The notes under the pieces were generated by a model. That model did no database searches. It was not told where the DNA came from and worked only from the letters and a program-made list of their open reading frames with translations. From Companilactobacillus kedongensis (lineage in GTDB: Bacteria; Bacillota; Bacilli; Lactobacillales; Lactobacillaceae), in assembly GCF_003946625.1 (NCBI RefSeq), contig NZ_RHOR01000010.1, forward strand, positions 1 through 64,000: a stretch of 64,000 bases of DNA, in the 5' to 3' direction. Within the stretch, counting starts at the first letter, position 1. Every line of letters starts with the position of its first letter. Of the stretch, positions 60,637-64,000 are shown piece by piece. The position numbers and the translations under genes are program-made.

Positions 60637-61080
60637 ATGAAATCAATCGTAGTTTACTTTACACAATCAGGTACCACCAAAGCAGCGGCAAAAAAGATTG
60701 CTGCAAAAACAGACTCTAAAATTGAGGAAATGACTACTAAAGATAGTTATCCAGATAACTTTGATGACTTAGTTGCTAAAGCTAAAGATCAAATCGATAA
60801 CAATGAACATCCAGAGATCAAAGAGGACTTCGACTTTACAGATTATGAAACCATCTACTTAGGATTCCCCGTTTGGTATCAACAACCACCAATGGTCGTT
60901 CACAGTTTCTTTGACAAGTTTGATTTAAGTAATAAAAACATTGTTCCATTCATAACTAGTGCCAGCAGCAGTTTTTCAGTCTGCGAACCTTATCTAAATA
61001 ATATGAAGACAAATGCTACTTTGAAAGATGGATTTAGAGCTAATGCTGATCCTGAGATCGAAGAAGGACTTGGATTGTAG
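60637..61080 (+). CDS. Flavodoxin-like protein
   Basis: This 147-residue protein has the FMN phosphate loop FTQSGTTKAAAKK and the YLGFPVWYQQPPMVVHSFFDKF loop typical of flavodoxins in lactobacilli. It carries single electrons or supports quinone reduction. AAGGAGGG precedes the ATG. It is transcribed from the MerR-type promoter, opposite the SDR-MerR operon. Cloverleaf copy C follows its stop, then a terminator. Confidence 0.85.
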   Translation: MKSIVVYFTQSGTTKAAAKKIAAKTDSKIEEMTTKDSYPDNFDDLVAKAKDQIDNNEHPEIKEDFDFTDYETIYLGFPVWYQQPPMVVHSFFDKFDLSNKNIVPFITSASSSFSVCEPYLNNMKTNATLKDGFRANADPEIEEGLGL

Positions 61081-61097
61081 TTTTGGTTTCGACTCCG

Positions 61098-61255
61098 CGT
61101 TTTAGTAATTCCACCTGTTGCCGGACCATCTTCAGCCAAGGTCTGAAGATTCGATTTTGAGCTTTGCCATCGCAAATCTCAGAATCGTCCATGCCGTAAG
61201 AACGGAAGACCACCGTTCCAACGCCATTGTGGCAACTGGTTCCATTACTAAAACG
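61098..61255 (+). repeat. Cloverleaf-like structured repeat, copy C
   Basis: A closing stem of 12 perfect pairs (61098-61109 with 61244-61255), a TCC/TCC internal loop and 9 of 10 further pairs enclose three hairpins: 61128-61150 (8-bp stem, loop CCAAGGT), 61152-61187 (15 of 16 pairs, loop CATC) and 61200-61218 (6-bp stem). It lies in the 3' region of the flavodoxin transcript, before the terminator at 61309. Confidence 0.8.
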
Positions 61256-61308
61256 TTACGGCTGTATATTCGTTTAAATATAATATGGAAATAATTTTTC
61301 TACTATAT

Positions 61309-61345
61309 AAGAGAAAACTCATTTATTGGGTTTTCTCTTTTTTTA
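61309..61345 (+). terminator. Terminator after copy C
   Basis: AAGAGAAAAC pairs perfectly with GTTTTCTCTT and a T run follows. It ends the flavodoxin transcript or an RNA containing copy C. Confidence 0.85.
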
Positions 61346-61401
61346 TTTTACTATTCCTACTAATAAGCAAAATAGCAGAAACATTATTCTATACAAGCGG
61401 A

Positions 61402-61559
61402 GGGCGCGAGGGAGTTGGTCAGCCGTGAAAATTGCGTTAGGTCGGCGCAGTCGATCTTACGGAATCGGTGATTTCGAGATTTGCGACAGCAAAGCTCAAA
61501 ATCAAGCCGAGAGACCAAGGCTCTCGGAGCCTGCACAGCAGACCAACTCCCCCGCACCC
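61402..61559 (-). repeat. Cloverleaf-like structured repeat, copy D
   Basis: A closing stem of 19 positions with 2 mismatches (61402-61420 with 61541-61559) encloses hairpins at 61470-61503 (13 of 15 pairs, loop GACA) and 61507-61527 (7-bp stem, loop ACCAAGG), plus a weaker third arm. It is inverted relative to copy C. It is much more GC-rich than its surroundings. Confidence 0.8.
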
Positions 61560-61606
61560 GTAGCGCCATTTTTTATCTCAATTTAGAATAAATATTTTTA
61601 TTAAAA

Positions 61607-61618
61607 TTGTTTAAACAA
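61607..61618. promoter_or_regulatory. Palindrome 1 (TGTTTAAACA core) upstream of GH65
   Basis: TTGTTTAAACAA is a perfect 12-bp palindrome. It overlaps the likely -35 region, with TATAAT at 61635-61640 as the -10. It shares its core with palindrome 2. Confidence 0.55.
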
Positions 61619-61634
61619 ATAATACAATAGCAGT

Positions 61635-61640
61635 TATAAT
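61635..61640 (+). promoter_or_regulatory. -10 box of the GH65 gene
   Basis: A perfect TATAAT lies 70 bases before the GH65 ATG, between the two TGTTTAAACA palindromes. The -35 (TAAACA at 61612-61617, 17-bp spacer) is weak and overlaps palindrome 1, consistent with a regulated promoter. Confidence 0.55.
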
Positions 61641-61652
61641 ATAGCTAGAACG

Positions 61653-61670
61653 GATATGTTTAAACATATC
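61653..61670. promoter_or_regulatory. Palindrome 2 (TGTTTAAACA core) upstream of GH65
   Basis: GATATGTTTAAACATATC is a perfect 18-bp palindrome just after the -10, centred 49 bases from palindrome 1. The pair looks like operators for a sugar-responsive repressor. Confidence 0.6.
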
Positions 61671-61710
61671 ATTCAGGGAATTCAAAACTTATGAATTGGG
61701 AGAATATATT

Positions 61711-64000
61711 ATGCAGCCATTATACTTAACTGTCACTGATAAATATTTAAAGTATTCATACAAAGACACAGATAGAAACGAATCGGTCGATCGAATCTAC
61801 AACTTGAACCCCGCACTAGATCTCGACGCTAACTTTAGCAACTTCAAATCTAAGGTACCTGCATTCTTTGATGTTGTTGTAATCATGAATCCAATCGATA
61901 TTGAAATTCGTGATACGATCGTCAGTTGTGCCAATAGTCCAATTGACATTAGCCTTTATATGGAAAATCTTTTCCACGTACCAACGGTTGGTATTAATAA
62001 CGTCAAGAAATACGGCCTGCAAAAAGCTACTGCCGATGAAAAAGACTATGCCGGTTGGCATTTGGACTACTTTGGAATGTATGAAGGCAAAAAACAATAT
62101 GGTCAAGAATCTCTTCTAACAATTGGAAATGGCTATTTCGGCGTCCGTGGTGCTTACTTGGAATCACGTGCTAACGATAATGGCTATCCTGGTACTTATG
62201 TGGCAGGAGTTTACAATCAACTATCCACCTTTATCAACAATCAAGATATTGCTAATGAAGATCTAGTCAACCTACCAAACGCCCAATATACTACTTTCAG
62301 TATTGATGATGGTGACTTTTTCGAGCTTAAAGAACGTGACATTGAAATGGTCTATCGGACTCTCAACATGAAAAATGGAATTTTTTCTACTATTATGTAT
62401 GTCTCCTTACAGAACGGTAAAAAGTTAAAAGTTACAACAAAGAAGGTGGCACATACCCACCACTTCCACAGTTACTCATTACAATACTCAGTTCAACCCT
62501 TAAACTTCTCCGGAAAAATAAAGATTTACACAGAAATTGATGGTGCAATTTCCAACAAAAATGTAAAAAGATATCGCACACTGGATCACCATCATTTAAG
62601 GATCGATAAAACAGAGGTTTCTGACAACTTTGCCCTACTATTAGCCCACACTCGCAATTCACACGTCGATATTGCTGTCAGTTCGATCATCTCCTCACCA
62701 AACGAGGTCGAACCAAAGATCCATTCCGATAAATCACAAGAAAAAATCGGTCAATATATGACTTTTGATGCTAAAGAGAATGAAACATATACCCTCGAAA
62801 AAACTGTCAGCATTTATACATCCCTCGAAACTAAAGGTGACTTAGTAGAGGTCTTAAAAGCTAATACATATCATCATAAATTCTCCGACATCATTAAAAA
62901 TTGTACTGGTGCTTGGAAAGAGATTTGGGATGATGAATATCTGGAAATTGACGGAGATATTACTTCTCAGAAGTTATTACGTATGAACGCCTATCACCTC
63001 ACGATCACCGCACATCAGAATGTTAACAAACACCTCGATGTATCAGTGGGATCTCGTGGTTTACACGGTGAAGCTTATCGTGGACATATTTTCTGGGATG
63101 AACTATTCATCTTGCCATATTACAACATTCATTATCCAAAACTAGTTAAATCATTGTTGATGTATCGCTACAATCGACTAGACGCTGCCAAGAAATACGC
63201 TCAAGAAAGTGGTTATAGTGGAGCAATGTATCCTTGGCAAAGTGCCATGTATGGTGATGAGCAGTCACAGTCAATTCACCTGAATCCGATCACTAATCAC
63301 TGGGAACCAGATAACTCCAGAAAGCAGCATCACGTTTCTCTGGCCATTGCTTACAATGTTTGGAATTATTACAACATGTCAAATGATGAAGAATTCTTAC
63401 ACGAATATGGTTTAGAGATGTTACTGAATATTGCTAAATTCTGGATCAGTCTGGCAAAATATGACGACGAAACTAAGAAATACAATATCGACGACGTCAT
63501 GGGCCCAGATGAATTTCACGAAGGTTATCCTGGCGCCAAAGCTGGTGGCCTTAAAAATAATTCTTATACAAATATCATGACCAGCTGGCTCTTTAAAAAA
63601 ATCGAACAATTAGTTAACCGTGAATCATCTGATGTATTACGTGAAAACTTTAGCCGTGCACACTTTACTGACGAAGATATGGACAAAATGCATGACATCA
63701 GATGTAATCTCAAACTAGAATACAACGAAAATGAATTACTTGGGCAATTTGAAGGTTACTTCAAACTTAAATTGATCAACTTCGACTTTTATCGTCGTCA
63801 ATACGGTAATATCGAGCGTATGGACCGTATCCTAAAGGCTGAAGGTGATTCACCAGATAATTATCAAGTTGCTAAACAAGCTGACGCTTTGATGCCACTC
63901 TACAACATAAGACTTGATACTTTCTTAGAGATCATGAACGATCTGGGTTATCCAGTTAAAGATCGTGATAAGTTCATCGAAAATAATATTCGTTTCTATC
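61711..64000 (+). CDS. Glycoside hydrolase family 65 phosphorylase, 3' end outside the window
   Basis: The frame is open from ATG 61711 (GGGAG upstream) to the window end, 763 codons so far. After an unusual N-terminal part of about 120 residues comes the GH65 start (WHLDYFGMYEGKKQYGQESLLTIGNGYFGVRGAYLES in part). The central RGLHGEAYRGHIFWDELF and the catalytic acid in VMGPDEFHEG follow. The family phosphorolyses disaccharides such as maltose, trehalose or kojibiose. The exact substrate cannot be read. Confidence 0.88.
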   Translation, partial: MQPLYLTVTDKYLKYSYKDTDRNESVDRIYNLNPALDLDANFSNFKSKVPAFFDVVVIMNPIDIEIRDTIVSCANSPIDISLYMENLFHVPTVGINNVKKYGLQKATADEKDYAGWHLDYFGMYEGKKQYGQESLLTIGNGYFGVRGAYLESRANDNGYPGTYVAGVYNQLSTFINNQDIANEDLVNLPNAQYTTFSIDDGDFFELKERDIEMVYRTLNMKNGIFSTIMYVSLQNGKKLKVTTKKVAHTHHFHSYSLQYSVQPLNFSGKIKIYTEIDGAISNKNVKRYRTLDHHHLRIDKTEVSDNFALLLAHTRNSHVDIAVSSIISSPNEVEPKIHSDKSQEKIGQYMTFDAKENETYTLEKTVSIYTSLETKGDLVEVLKANTYHHKFSDIIKNCTGAWKEIWDDEYLEIDGDITSQKLLRMNAYHLTITAHQNVNKHLDVSVGSRGLHGEAYRGHIFWDELFILPYYNIHYPKLVKSLLMYRYNRLDAAKKYAQESGYSGAMYPWQSAMYGDEQSQSIHLNPITNHWEPDNSRKQHHVSLAIAYNVWNYYNMSNDEEFLHEYGLEMLLNIAKFWISLAKYDDETKKYNIDDVMGPDEFHEGYPGAKAGGLKNNSYTNIMTSWLFKKIEQLVNRESSDVLRENFSRAHFTDEDMDKMHDIRCNLKLEYNENELLGQFEGYFKLKLINFDFYRRQYGNIERMDRILKAEGDSPDNYQVAKQADALMPLYNIRLDTFLEIMNDLGYPVKDRDKFIENNIRFY

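Overview
The window looks like the chromosome of a low-GC Firmicute in the Lactobacillaceae. The evidence is WxL-type surface proteins with a DUF916/DUF3324 partner, pediocin/enterocin-A-type immunity proteins, L-type lectin adhesins, strong AGGAGG ribosome sites with frequent TTG/GTG starts, and cre-like sites. A Companilactobacillus-like species is my guess, not something the sequence proves. No rRNA, tRNA or CRISPR array was seen.

Region 1 (1-8.4 kb) is the most unusual part. It is a complete clostridial-type glycine reductase operon on the minus strand, in the order grdX-trxB-trxA-grdE-grdA-grdB-grdC-grdD. grdA and grdB each contain one in-frame TGA exactly where selenocysteine sits in the known proteins. 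A consensus promoter with an overlapping cre-like site precedes grdX. A terminator-like hairpin separates grdB from grdC. The end of an IS3-family element lies just beyond grdD. Together the genes would reduce glycine to acetyl phosphate and ammonia with electrons passed from TrxB through TrxA (Stickland metabolism), giving ATP through acetate kinase encoded elsewhere.

Region 2 (8.8-25 kb) carries two divergent APC amino-acid permeases and assorted housekeeping or stress genes: a CPBP protease, a DNPH1-like hydrolase, a lipoprotein, SDR and MDR oxidoreductases, a DHA2 exporter and a GNAT acetyltransferase. It also holds an overlapping DUF2252-ppk1 pair and a large Ig-like surface protein. Region 3 (25.8-31.6 kb) is a catabolic island for a four-carbon sugar acid: a PdxA2-like dehydrogenase, a KdgT-family permease, a DUF1537 kinase, a divergent PrpR-like regulator and a HAD phosphatase.

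Region 4 (31.8-42.4 kb) holds membrane proteins, a sugar acetyltransferase, three orphan bacteriocin-immunity-like genes, a second Ig-like surface protein, an oxidoreductase remnant and an OpuC-type compatible-solute transporter opposite an Rrf2 regulator. Region 5 (42.9-57 kb) has a class II UvrA and a WxL/lectin surface cluster. Region 6 (57-64 kb) has an ACT protein, a LysM/3D secreted protein, a MerR-controlled redox locus with two divergent 19-bp-spacer promoters, and the 5' part of a GH65 phosphorylase gene cut by the window end.

Two families of intergenic elements stand out. One is a roughly 160-nt cloverleaf-like element: a long closing stem around three hairpins, with three full copies and one fragment, and base changes between copies that preserve pairing. 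The other is a long-stem palindromic repeat present twice. I could not assign either to a named family.
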